In this document: positions 1 through 9,653 of the stretch, piece after piece
Layout: the number at the start of each line of letters is the position of its first letter
Position numbering within the stretch: position 1 is the stretch's first letter
DNA from: Paracoccaceae bacterium
Lineage (GTDB): Bacteria; Pseudomonadota; Alphaproteobacteria; Rhodobacterales; Rhodobacteraceae
Reading direction: 5' to 3'
Assembly: GCA_030066905.1 (NCBI GenBank)
Contig: JASJAR010000004.1
Span: forward strand, 1 to 64,000
DNA length: 64,000 nt
Position numbers and translations under genes: made by a program
The notes under the pieces: model-generated
What the model saw: only the letters and a program-made list of their open reading frames with translations
Databases searched by the model: none
What the model was told of the DNA's origin: nothing

Positions 1-1298
<1,298 letters not shown>

Positions 1299-1421
1299 GC
1301 AGGCTCCCTCAAGCGGCGAAGCGCTGGGGAACACGCATCCCCGCGCGCGGCAAATTGGCGAGGGTTATAGGGATGGGGCGGGCAGGGGCAAGGGGGTCGG
1401 TGTGGCGCGCGCGCCGCGCCG

Positions 1422-1885
1422 CTACCCCCGCTCGTGCCTTGGCGCAGACGCGCCGGCAAAGAACGCCAGCGGCGCGGCAAGCACAAGCAGCAGGGCCAGT
1501 TCGCCAAGCCGATCGAGCGCGGATGCCGGGAACGCAGCCGAGAGCGCGATGCTCGCCAGGGGCCCGAGGGCGGAAGAGACCGGTTCGCGCACCCCAAGGC
1601 CCGTCGGAACCCGAACCTGCGGTCCACGCTCCTCGCCGAGAGCTCCCTCTCAACGGTGGTGAACAGGATCGTTGCCGGGATGCCGAAAATGATCAGAAGC
1701 ATCAAAGGCTCGATCACCAGACCGTCCGGCGGCAGATCGACCCGACCCTATGCGACGAATGTCCCGAGCCCGAACACGACAACGGCCGGGGCGAGCCCGA
1801 CGCGGCGCACCGAGCCCGAACGCGCCTGTCGGCGCAACCAGGAGAGGCGGCTTAGGGCCGTTTCGAGGCATGGTGTCCAGGTCAT
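1422..1885 (-). pseudogene. Internally deleted UPF0104-like (lysylphosphatidylglycerol-synthase TM / flippase-type) membrane protein
   Basis: The sequence reads as two ends of one membrane protein with the middle missing. The N-terminal part starts at the ATG at 1885, which overlaps the stop of the upstream glycosyltransferase (ATGA). It runs through a hydrophobic segment, hits an in-frame TAG at 1748-1750, and in the same frame continues EPLMLLIIFGIPATILFTTV. The C-terminal part is in another frame, about 1422-1650: VPTGLGVREPVSSALGPL, then an Ala/Leu-rich membrane helix ending APLAFFAGASAPRHERG and stop. GLGVRE-type motifs followed by a DRL helix are typical of the C-terminal part of UPF0104 proteins, which are about 300 residues long; here only about 150 codons remain. 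Family assignment is from memory of the motif and is moderately sure. That the gene is broken is clear from the reading frames. Confidence 0.65.
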
Positions 1886-3033
1886 GCCGGCCAACCGTAG
1901 GCCTGAAAGGTGCTGCGGGCGACGCGATCCCACGAATAATGCCTTTGAGCGGTCTCCACGGCCCTGGTGAGGAACCGCTGACGCTTCTCTTCGGTCCACT
2001 GAAGGACATCGATCAGGGCACTCGCCCAGGCCGAGGCGTCGCCGGCCGGCAGTTTGAGGCCTGTTTCGCCGTCGATGACTGCATCCTCGAGGCCGGTATG
2101 GGCCGCAGCGAGGACCAACCCGCCGGCCGCCGCCGCCTCTGCGGCGACGAGACCGAAGCCCTCGAAATCGCTGCCGTCGACGGGGATGTTGGGCACAACG
2201 ACGCAACTGGCATTGGCATAGGCCAGTCGCAGCGCCCCGGGGTCGAGCGCGCCGAGATAGTGCACCCTAGGTGCTGACAACGCGCGCTCCTCTTCGGCGT
2301 CCCAGATCGTGCCGGCCACGTCCAGATGAACGGTGTCGGGCAGGAGAGGAAGAACGTTCTCGATGAACCAGCGGCAGCCCTTGCGGGGAACAAGCCGGCC
2401 GGCAAAGAGGATGTGGCCTTGTCCCGGACGTTTCGTCCTGAGGTCGAGCGCGCTCTCGATATCTGTCGCCAGCGGAACGACGGTTGATGTCCGAAACCCC
2501 AGTCCTCGAACCTTCCCTTCGGTCGCCCTGGAGTTCGCGAGCACCGTGGTCCGCCGGTTCAGAAGCCCGCCGAGGCGCATGTAGACACCGTAGAGGCGAG
2601 GCACCACGCCCCCGCGGTCGGGAAAAGCCACATCGGTGCCGTGGGCCGAAAGCGCGACCTTCGTCCGCCGCGACCGCAGCCGGGCGAGGGTCGCCAAGGG
2701 CCAACTCGCCATATCGGCGATATGAACGACGTCCGGTGCAATGCGCCGAAAGGCGATCTGCGAGGCTGCTTTCAGGCCGAACCGGATTACGGCCGGAAAG
2801 CTGGGAGCGGCACCGTCGGCGCGCCCGGGCAGCACGATTTTTTCGACATCTGCGTGCTTTCGAAGCGCGCCGCTCAGCTTCAACGAATACGTCTCCATCC
2901 CGCCGATGGCCGGCGGCCATTTCCGCGAGACGAACAGGACGTTCGGATGGCCCTCTGCCCGCGCCCGGCCGGCGACTGCCGCGCCCGTCAGGCCGGCTTG
3001 CCCTTTGATCATATCGCCACCCGGTACATTCAT
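1882..3033 (-). CDS. Glycosyltransferase family 4 (GT-B fold)
   Basis: A 383-residue GT-B enzyme that should transfer a sugar from a nucleotide-sugar donor to a glycan acceptor at the cytoplasmic face. Seen: the N-terminal half with RKWPPAIGGMETYSLKLSGAL (acceptor-side glycine loop), then the GT4 donor domain with LFAGRLVPRKGCRWF and, near the C-terminus, the E-x7-E region SDFEGFGLVAAEAAAAGG. It diverges from a GT2 gene at 3165 across a 131-bp intergenic stretch that probably holds both promoters. Its TGA overlaps the ATG of the broken UPF0104-like gene, so the two were once coupled. An alternative start is the in-frame ATG at 3012, which has a GGTGG upstream. The sugar specificity cannot be read from the sequence. 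Confidence 0.9.
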   Translation of the reverse strand: MNVPGGDMIKGQAGLTGAAVAGRARAEGHPNVLFVSRKWPPAIGGMETYSLKLSGALRKHADVEKIVLPGRADGAAPSFPAVIRFGLKAASQIAFRRIAPDVVHIADMASWPLATLARLRSRRTKVALSAHGTDVAFPDRGGVVPRLYGVYMRLGGLLNRRTTVLANSRATEGKVRGLGFRTSTVVPLATDIESALDLRTKRPGQGHILFAGRLVPRKGCRWFIENVLPLLPDTVHLDVAGTIWDAEEERALSAPRVHYLGALDPGALRLAYANASCVVVPNIPVDGSDFEGFGLVAAEAAAAGGLVLAAAHTGLEDAVIDGETGLKLPAGDASAWASALIDVLQWTEEKRQRFLTRAVETAQRHYSWDRVARSTFQAYGWPA

Positions 3034-3164
3034 TGCGCGCGACGTCTAATGCCCGGAATATATGGTTAAATTGTGATCGGTGGCGAACCAAATTGTCACC
3101 CCCACGCCCCATTGTTGCCGCTTTCGAAAGCGACGCTCCGCGGTATCGATCGTGTGGGGATCCG

Positions 3165-4157
3165 ATGAAGCTGATTATCCAGATACCTTGCTACAACGAG
3201 GAAGCGACCCTCGCGGAGACGCTGGCATGTTTGCCTCGGGAGGTCGCTGGCTTCAGCATCGTGGAGTGGCTGGTCGTCGATGACGGATCGACGGACCGGA
3301 CGGTCGACATCGCGCGTCAATGCGGTGTCGATCATATCCATTCGCTGCCCCACAACCAGGGATTGGCCGCCGCCTTCATGGCGGGGCTTGAAAAGGCGCT
3401 CTGTCTGGGTGCCGATGTCGTGGTCAACACCGACGGCGACAACCAATACAAAGCGGAGTTCATCGGGGATCTCACCTGGCCCATCCTTTCCGGCGAGGCG
3501 CAAATCGCCATCGGGGTCCGGCCGATCTCGACAATCTCGCATTTCTCGCCGGCCAAGCGCGTTCTGCAGGGGCTCGGAAGCTGGGTGGTGCGAAAGGCGA
3601 GCGGGCTCGAGGTCGCCGATGCCCCGAGCGGGTTCAGAGCGATCCACAAATCCGCCGCCAGCCGGCTGTTTGTATTCAACCGCTACACCTACACGCTTGA
3701 AACCATCATTCAGGCCGGGAACCTCAACATTCCAGTGGTGTCGGTGCCTGTCGATGTGAACCCGCCGACGAGGCAGAGCCGGTTAATGCGGTCGATGCTG
3801 CAATACATCGTTCGTTCGGCCGTGACCATCTTCCGGATCGCTGTGATCTATCGCCCGTTTCGCGCCTTCTCCTTCGCAGCCGCCCTATTGTTCCTGCCCG
3901 GCGCAGCCGTCTTCCTGCGGTTTCTCTACCTCTACTTCACGGATGGCGGTGCCGGACACATCCAATCGCTGGTCATCGGTGCGACACTCATCGCCTCGTC
4001 CGCCGTCCTGTTCGTTGGCGGGGTCATAGCCGATCTCATCGCCGCCAACCGGATTCTCCTCACTGAAATTCGTGCGCGCCAACTCACCGAGCAGATCGCC
4101 GAACACCGCCGAGCTGCGGTCACCGAGGTCGCGCGGCTGGGGCGCGACACCGGCTAG
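3165..4157 (+). CDS. Glycosyltransferase family 2 (dolichyl-phosphate-mannose-synthase-like) with C-terminal membrane helices
   Basis: A 330-residue GT2 of the DPM1/ArnC type, expected to move a sugar from a nucleotide donor to a polyprenyl phosphate. Motifs: IPCYNEEATLAETL at the N-terminus, VDDGSTDRT (donor binding), HNQGLAAAFMAGLEKAL, NTDGDNQY (DxD-type metal site) and DAPSGFRAI. The last third contains two membrane helices (about residues 230-255 and 270-290) and a charged cytoplasmic tail. I chose ATG 3165, where the conserved domain starts, over an upstream in-frame start at 3033. It lies 5 bp before a GT-C-like gene and probably supplies the lipid-linked sugar that the next two membrane proteins use (inference). 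Confidence 0.9.
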   Translation: MKLIIQIPCYNEEATLAETLACLPREVAGFSIVEWLVVDDGSTDRTVDIARQCGVDHIHSLPHNQGLAAAFMAGLEKALCLGADVVVNTDGDNQYKAEFIGDLTWPILSGEAQIAIGVRPISTISHFSPAKRVLQGLGSWVVRKASGLEVADAPSGFRAIHKSAASRLFVFNRYTYTLETIIQAGNLNIPVVSVPVDVNPPTRQSRLMRSMLQYIVRSAVTIFRIAVIYRPFRAFSFAAALLFLPGAAVFLRFLYLYFTDGGAGHIQSLVIGATLIASSAVLFVGGVIADLIAANRILLTEIRARQLTEQIAEHRRAAVTEVARLGRDTG

Positions 4158-4162
4158 ACCGC

Positions 4163-6160
4163 ATGCAACCGCCGTCACGAACCGTGCAGAGCCTCCTTCT
4201 GCTTCTCGCCTGCGGCGTCCCCGTCGTAGGCGCGTTCATGGTCTCGTCGGGGATGTTCACCATCGACGAGGTCATCTATCTCTTCTCGGCCGAAGCGATG
4301 GCCAATCGCGGATCGCTCACGGTCGACAACGGTTATGGCACCTTTGGCGCGGAAGACCTCCGGATCTGGTTTCTCGTAGACGGCCCCAACGGTCTCGCAC
4401 CGCAATACCCGCCCGGAACTGCCGTTCTCGGCGCCCCGTTCTATCTGGCCTTCGGCGACCGCGGCCTGATCGTTCTGAACGCAGTGGCGGCGGTCGGCGT
4501 TGTGCTCACGACTTGGGCGCTGGCTTACCGGCTCTACGGCGATCGCGCTGTCGCGCTTCTTTCGGTTCTCGTTCTGGTTTTCGGCTCGTTCTTTCTCGAC
4601 TATGCTTGGGGGATCTGGCCGCATATGACGAGCGCCTTCTTCGTCCTTTTGGCCTTCCTCCTGGCGCTAAAGGCGATTGACGAAGCGCGGGCCGGGCACG
4701 TGCTGGCCCTGGCGGCGGGCTCGGGGCTGGCGGTGGGCGCCGGGTTTCTGATGCGGGCGGATGCCGTCCTGATTCTGCCGGTCATCGCAGCCTGCATCCT
4801 GCTCTATGCTGGGCGTCCGATCCTGACATTGACCGGCGGCGTCCTCGGGCTCCTGCCGGGCCTGGCCTTCCTGGCCGTTGCCAACCTCCAGAAGTTCGGA
4901 ACGCTGAACGTCCTGTCCTATGGTCGCAGTGGTGGCGGCGGCGGTGACGACATCGGCTCGCACGCCTTTGCCGCGATGATCTTCCTTGTCGCGCTTCTGG
5001 GGGCCGCTGCGGTCCGCATCGGGAGCAGCAGCGGCAGATCGCGGGTCGCGGTGGCGGCAATCGGAGCGGTTGCGGTCGGGGCGGTGTTTGCTGTCCCCGG
5101 CATGTTCGAACAGGTCGGCCTTGTCGGACGCGGGTATCAGGGCCTGTTTCTGGACGCGCGCACCCTGATCGAAACCAGGCCGGGCACGGGCTTTGCAGAT
5201 GACGGAACGCTCGTTTTCTGGGGCGTTGCCAAGAAGGCCGTGGTCCAAAGCCTCCCATGGCTCGGCGTCCTGACGGTTCTTTTGTTTCGCGACTGGAGAG
5301 CGCCGTTTCGGCGGCCGACGGTCGTATTGCTCTTCTTCATTCTGTTCTGGAGCCTGCCGTTCGCCGCGCTGTCATGGCACGGCGGGTACAGCTCCAGCAT
5401 GCGCTACTTCCTTCCGATCCTGCCGGCATTCGCCATCCTCGGTGCCGCCTCGGTCGTCGACCTCGCAGCCCGGACCAGGCGACCGGGCCCGCTCCTGCTG
5501 GGCGGAGCCATTGTCGGGCTGTTCACAAGCGGATGGCTGTTCGTTTCGGGCCAGGTGTCGGCGGGCCTTTCACAGCAAGGTCTGAACCTTCTTGCCTTTT
5601 TCGTGATCGCCGGAGCAGTCGCGGCGGCAGCGGTCGGCGCGCGCGCCAGGATCAATGCCGCCCCCATCGCCGTAACCGTTGTCGGGATCGGCCTCGGTGC
5701 TGCCTTTTTCGGGAGTGTCGTTGTCGACGTGAGCTATTCGCAGCTCGTCCGGAACCGCTCAGCCGAAGCGAGCGCTGCAGCCTCGCAGGTCGAAGGACCC
5801 GCTATGTTCTACGGGTCGGCAAAGTTGTCCGCATTTGCGGTAACAAGAGACGACGCCTTGCTGGGCATGCCGGGCCGCACGACCAATGAGGTCAACCCGG
5901 CCTTGTTCGAAGACCTGCTGCAGGAAGGCTACCGGGTTTTTGCGACCCACCGAAACGCCGTCACGGCCTCCGAACGCGCCGATCTCGGCTTCATCCCCGC
6001 CCCGCTCTTCCCAAACGGGCCGTTTGTCGAGGTGGTCGCGGCCCAAGACGCGAAGACGGCGATGCCGCGGGATGCGGTGCTGTGCCCGACGATGTGTTCG
6101 TGCTGTCATCTGGCCGAGTACAACCGCGACCCCCGTTCACTCGTTGACCGTTTGAGGTAG
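4163..6160 (+). CDS. Polytopic membrane protein, GT39/ArnT-like (GT-C) glycosyltransferase candidate
   Basis: A 665-residue protein with about a dozen hydrophobic segments. After the first helix comes FTIDEVIYLF, an acidic DE pair placed where GT-C enzymes keep their catalytic residue in the first periplasmic loop. Other landmarks are APQYPPGTAVLGAPFYLAFG, YAWGIWPHMTSA and SWHGGYSSSMRYFLP, all shared with the next gene. It starts 5 bp after the GT2 stop, suggesting co-transcription and use of a polyprenyl-phosphate sugar. The extreme C-terminus (PTMCSCCHLAEYNRDPRSL) is cysteine-rich and absent from the paralogue, so it may be a late extension. No specific sugar or acceptor can be assigned. 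Confidence 0.75.
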   Translation: MQPPSRTVQSLLLLLACGVPVVGAFMVSSGMFTIDEVIYLFSAEAMANRGSLTVDNGYGTFGAEDLRIWFLVDGPNGLAPQYPPGTAVLGAPFYLAFGDRGLIVLNAVAAVGVVLTTWALAYRLYGDRAVALLSVLVLVFGSFFLDYAWGIWPHMTSAFFVLLAFLLALKAIDEARAGHVLALAAGSGLAVGAGFLMRADAVLILPVIAACILLYAGRPILTLTGGVLGLLPGLAFLAVANLQKFGTLNVLSYGRSGGGGGDDIGSHAFAAMIFLVALLGAAAVRIGSSSGRSRVAVAAIGAVAVGAVFAVPGMFEQVGLVGRGYQGLFLDARTLIETRPGTGFADDGTLVFWGVAKKAVVQSLPWLGVLTVLLFRDWRAPFRRPTVVLLFFILFWSLPFAALSWHGGYSSSMRYFLPILPAFAILGAASVVDLAARTRRPGPLLLGGAIVGLFTSGWLFVSGQVSAGLSQQGLNLLAFFVIAGAVAAAAVGARARINAAPIAVTVVGIGLGAAFFGSVVVDVSYSQLVRNRSAEASAAASQVEGPAMFYGSAKLSAFAVTRDDALLGMPGRTTNEVNPALFEDLLQEGYRVFATHRNAVTASERADLGFIPAPLFPNGPFVEVVAAQDAKTAMPRDAVLCPTMCSCCHLAEYNRDPRSLVDRLR

Positions 6161-6294
6161 GCACAGGCCGCCGCCTGTTGCCACGACGTGCGTGAAACCG
6201 ACTGTTCGGAGTTCTTCAACAATCCCCTCCCAGGCCAAAGTCTAACCACAATTGACCAATATCGCTCGGCGAAACGACCGAGGTGGACGGCGGA

Positions 6295-8163
6295 ATGGCG
6301 AAGCAGAGCACGGCGATCCTTTATGCGTTCAGCGCAGCGGTCCTGGCTTTCGCGCTGCTTCATGCCCAGCTCGGCTTCTTCATCATCGACGAGGTCCTCT
6401 ATCTCTTCGCCGCGGACACGTTCCGGCTGGGCGGTGGGCTCATTCTCGACAACGGGCTGCATCTTGCCCCGTCGACGGACCTCAACTGGACCGAACTCGT
6501 GCCGCTTGGGCCCAGCGGACTCACCTCGCAATACCCTCCGGGGACGACATTCGTTTGGGCGCCGCTGCTGTCGCTCTTCGGCGAGAGGGCGATCATCGTG
6601 CTCAGCGCGGTGGCCGCCGTCGGGGCGGTGTTTGCCACCCGCGGTTTGGCGCTGCGCCTGTTCGGCGACCCTGTCGTTGCGGTGATTGCCAGCCTGTTAC
6701 TGCTGTTTGCAACGTTCATGCTCGAGTACGCCTTCGTCTATTGGCCGCACACGATGTCGGTCTGGACGGTCGCCCTCAGTTTCTGCCTGTTTCTGGACGC
6801 GCTCGACGACCGGCGCGGCACCGTGTTGCCGGCGATGCTGTCGGGCCTCGTTCTTGGGGTCGGGCTCCTCTTTCGTCTGGACGCGTTTCTGCTGCTGCCG
6901 ATCTTCACCGTCCTCGCCGTGACGTTTGCGGCGCGTCCCGTACGCCTGCTGATCGGCGGCGCGATCGGGGTGGCACCGGCGTTTGCCATACTTGCGCTGG
7001 TCAACCGGGAGAAGTTCGGGACCTTCAACCCCCTCTCCTATGGCGGCACCGACGGACTCACCCGGCTGGAGGTGTATCTGCCATTCGCCGCCGTCGGCCT
7101 CGCGGCACTGGCGCTGCTGGCCCTTGTTCGTTTGCGGCCCCCCACATCCCGCACATGGCCGCCGATTGCGGCGGCTGCCACGGTCGTTGTCGTTGCCGCA
7201 GTTGCCCTCATACCCGCCTTGCGCGCGTTTGTCGCCGACTATGCTGTCGGCAGCTACCGGCTCTTGATCGACTCCAGAAACATCGAAAGCGAGCTCAACG
7301 GCGTCGTCGCCCTGCCCAACGGGACGACCTTGTTCTGGGGGCTGCCGAAAAAGGCCCTCGCCCAGAGCATGCCATGGCTCGGCCTGTTGTTGATCCTGAC
7401 CCTCCCGGGGTTCTGGCGTGGTCGAGCGAGATCGCTGGCGATTGCGTTGACCTTCGCGGTGATCTTCAGCTTTCCTTTCGCGGCCACGGCCTGGCACGGC
7501 GGCATGAGTTCCAACATGCGGTACTTCCTGCCGCTAATGCCGTTCCTCGCGATCCTGGCGGCGGTCATCCTCGACTATCTGATGCAGCGCGCGCCCGGTC
7601 ATGGACCAACGCTGGCGGTGGCCGTGATTGCCGGAGCCGCCTTCCCCTGGATGTGGACGGCCCTCGCGCCGACCGGGCTGGCCGGTGCCCATCAGATCTG
7701 GTCGCTCTACCTTTTTGCAGCCGTAGCGTTCGTGGCGCTTGCGGCGGCACATATCCCGTCGCCCCGGACAACGATTGCCGCGCTCGTGCTGGGAGGCCTG
7801 GGGCTTGGCACGGCGGCGTTCAACACCGCATCAGACATGTATACCTCGCAACTTCGCCGGGCCGAGGCGCGGCCGCTCAGCGATCTTGCTTACGGGTATT
7901 CGGGAAAGGTGCTCATCTACGATCTGATGTTGCGAAGTGCTCTTGTCGATCCAGACCAGGTGATCGCCCTGCGCAGCCGCCACCGCGACGGACCCGACGA
8001 AGTGCTGGTGCGGGCGGCACTGGCCGACGAGTATCGGGTCCTTATGCCGGCTGCGACCGCCACGGCTTTTGTCGAGCGGTTCGCCGCATACGACCTTCGC
8101 ACCGCCGAGGGCCCCGGGAATATGGCAGAGGTCTTCTGGGCCGACCGCCCGACCGTGGAGTGA
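6295..8163 (+). CDS. Paralogous polytopic membrane protein, GT39/ArnT-like (GT-C) candidate
   Basis: A 622-residue membrane protein colinear with its upstream neighbour: FIIDEVLYLFAADTF, TSQYPPGTTFVWAPLLSLFG, YAFVYWPHTMSVW, KFGTFNPLSYGG, LFWGLPKKALAQSMPWLG and AWHGGMSSNMRYFLPLMPF each have a counterpart there. This indicates tandem duplication followed by strong divergence. ATG 6295 is preferred; a GTG at 6283 is possible. The 134 bp before it contain no obvious terminator, so it may belong to the GT2-led operon. As for its twin, membrane glycosyl transfer at the periplasmic face is inferred from topology and the DE motif, not from a diagnostic family signature. Confidence 0.75.
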   Translation: MAKQSTAILYAFSAAVLAFALLHAQLGFFIIDEVLYLFAADTFRLGGGLILDNGLHLAPSTDLNWTELVPLGPSGLTSQYPPGTTFVWAPLLSLFGERAIIVLSAVAAVGAVFATRGLALRLFGDPVVAVIASLLLLFATFMLEYAFVYWPHTMSVWTVALSFCLFLDALDDRRGTVLPAMLSGLVLGVGLLFRLDAFLLLPIFTVLAVTFAARPVRLLIGGAIGVAPAFAILALVNREKFGTFNPLSYGGTDGLTRLEVYLPFAAVGLAALALLALVRLRPPTSRTWPPIAAAATVVVVAAVALIPALRAFVADYAVGSYRLLIDSRNIESELNGVVALPNGTTLFWGLPKKALAQSMPWLGLLLILTLPGFWRGRARSLAIALTFAVIFSFPFAATAWHGGMSSNMRYFLPLMPFLAILAAVILDYLMQRAPGHGPTLAVAVIAGAAFPWMWTALAPTGLAGAHQIWSLYLFAAVAFVALAAAHIPSPRTTIAALVLGGLGLGTAAFNTASDMYTSQLRRAEARPLSDLAYGYSGKVLIYDLMLRSALVDPDQVIALRSRHRDGPDEVLVRAALADEYRVLMPAATATAFVERFAAYDLRTAEGPGNMAEVFWADRPTVE

Positions 8164-8190
8164 CGTGCCGAAGGGCGGCTCCGACCCACC

Positions 8191-9420
8191 CTACTCCGCC
8201 GCCATCTGCCGCGCCTCGCGGTCCGCCGGGTAGAGATAATCCCGCGTCAGCGGTACCGCTTCCTGGTGATGGGCCAGTTGGAACTGGAAAACGCATTGGC
8301 GGTTCAGGCGGAAGGTGAGTTCCGAGGCGATGAGGTAATACCGCCACATCCGGCAGAAGCGCTCGTCGTAAAGCGCCACCGCCTCGTCGCGGCGGGCCAT
8401 GAAGCGGTCGTGCCAAGCCTTCAGCGTCTCGGCGTAATGCAGCCGCCAGACTTCGACGTCGCAGGGGTAGAGGTCTTCTTTCTCCACCGCCGCCATCGTC
8501 TCCGACATCGACGGCACGTAGCCGCCGGGGAAGATGTACTTGTCGATCCAGGGGCTGGTGGCACTCGGCGGGTCGGTGCGGCCGATGGTGTGGATGAGGG
8601 CGACGCCATCGGGCTTCAGCCGCTCGTTCACCTGGCGGAAGTATTCCCGGTAATGGGGCTGGCCGACATGTTCGAACATCCCCACCGACACCACCCGGTC
8701 GAAGGTTTCGGGGACGTGGCGGTAATCCATCAGCCGGAAGTCGACGCGGCCGTCGAGCCCTTCGACGGCGGCCCGTTCCTGAGCGATCTTGAGCTGTTCG
8801 CGGGACAGCGTCACGCCGACAACCCGGGCCCCGTAATCGCGCGCCAGCGTCAGGCCGAGCCCGCCCCAGCCGCAGCCGATGTCGAGCACGCTCAAATCGG
8901 GCTCGATCAGAAGCTTCGCGGCGATATGCGCCTTCTTGGCGGCCTGCGCCTCTTCGAGGCTCATGTCGGGGCGGGCGAAATAGGCGCAGGAATACTGCCG
9001 GTCGGCGTCGAGAAAGAGGTCGTAGAGCCCGCTTGAAAGATCGTAGTGGTGGGCCACGTTGCGGCGCGCCTTGGTGGCGGTGTTCATCTGCCCGACCCAG
9101 TTCCGGATGCGGCGGAGCGCCTTCATCGGCTTTTGGAACCCCGGTGTGTTGCCGGCGGCCACATTGCGGATGCCGAGGGTCAGAAACCCGTAAAGATCGT
9201 CGCCCTCGATGGTCAGCCGGCCGTCCATATAGGCCTCGCCGACGCCAAGTTCGGGATTGAGCACGATCCGCTTCAGCGTGTCGCTGTCGTCGATTGCGAT
9301 GGCGATCTCGGGCCCGGTGCCGTCGCCGTAGCGGCGGACCTGGCCTCCCGGCATCGCAATCGTCAAGGACCCGGTGCGGACAGATTGATTGACCGCCGTC
9401 TCGAACAGACGTTCCCACAT
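8191..9420 (-). CDS. cfa: Cyclopropane-fatty-acyl-phospholipid synthase family methyltransferase
   Basis: A 409-residue S-adenosylmethionine-dependent enzyme that adds a methylene (or related C1) group across the double bond of unsaturated acyl chains in membrane phospholipids. Seen: the N-terminal lipid-binding region with the G-x-L-x-G / DGRLTIEGDDLYGFL segment, YSCAYFARPDMSLEEAQAAK, the SAM loop VLDIGCGWGGLGLTLA, VSVGMFEHVG, then HTIGRTDPP and WIDKYIFPGGYVPS, as in E. coli Cfa. I chose ATG 9420, preceded by GGGGGTGGAA, over a 40-residue upstream extension. It diverges from aspS. Roseobacters carry several such paralogues, so the exact product (cyclopropane or methylated) is not certain. 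Confidence 0.9.
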   Translation of the reverse strand: MWERLFETAVNQSVRTGSLTIAMPGGQVRRYGDGTGPEIAIAIDDSDTLKRIVLNPELGVGEAYMDGRLTIEGDDLYGFLTLGIRNVAAGNTPGFQKPMKALRRIRNWVGQMNTATKARRNVAHHYDLSSGLYDLFLDADRQYSCAYFARPDMSLEEAQAAKKAHIAAKLLIEPDLSVLDIGCGWGGLGLTLARDYGARVVGVTLSREQLKIAQERAAVEGLDGRVDFRLMDYRHVPETFDRVVSVGMFEHVGQPHYREYFRQVNERLKPDGVALIHTIGRTDPPSATSPWIDKYIFPGGYVPSMSETMAAVEKEDLYPCDVEVWRLHYAETLKAWHDRFMARRDEAVALYDERFCRMWRYYLIASELTFRLNRQCVFQFQLAHHQEAVPLTRDYLYPADREARQMAAE

Positions 9421-9653
9421 TTCCACCCCCTGCGCGCCAAGTCGGGCGCGGCATTCTGTTGGGCCGGCCCCGCTGGATGTGACGCAGCAGTGCGCGGGGC
9501 CGGACTGCGACATTCTGGCAAAGCGGGGCTTTTCGAGCAAGTCCCGGGGTTTAGGTGGGCGGGGATTGGCAAAGTGCCGCGAGGCCGCGCTTGACTTCCG
9601 TGGCCCGGCACGGTGTATCGGCGCGACTTTCGCGACAGCCTCCGGGGGAGCAC

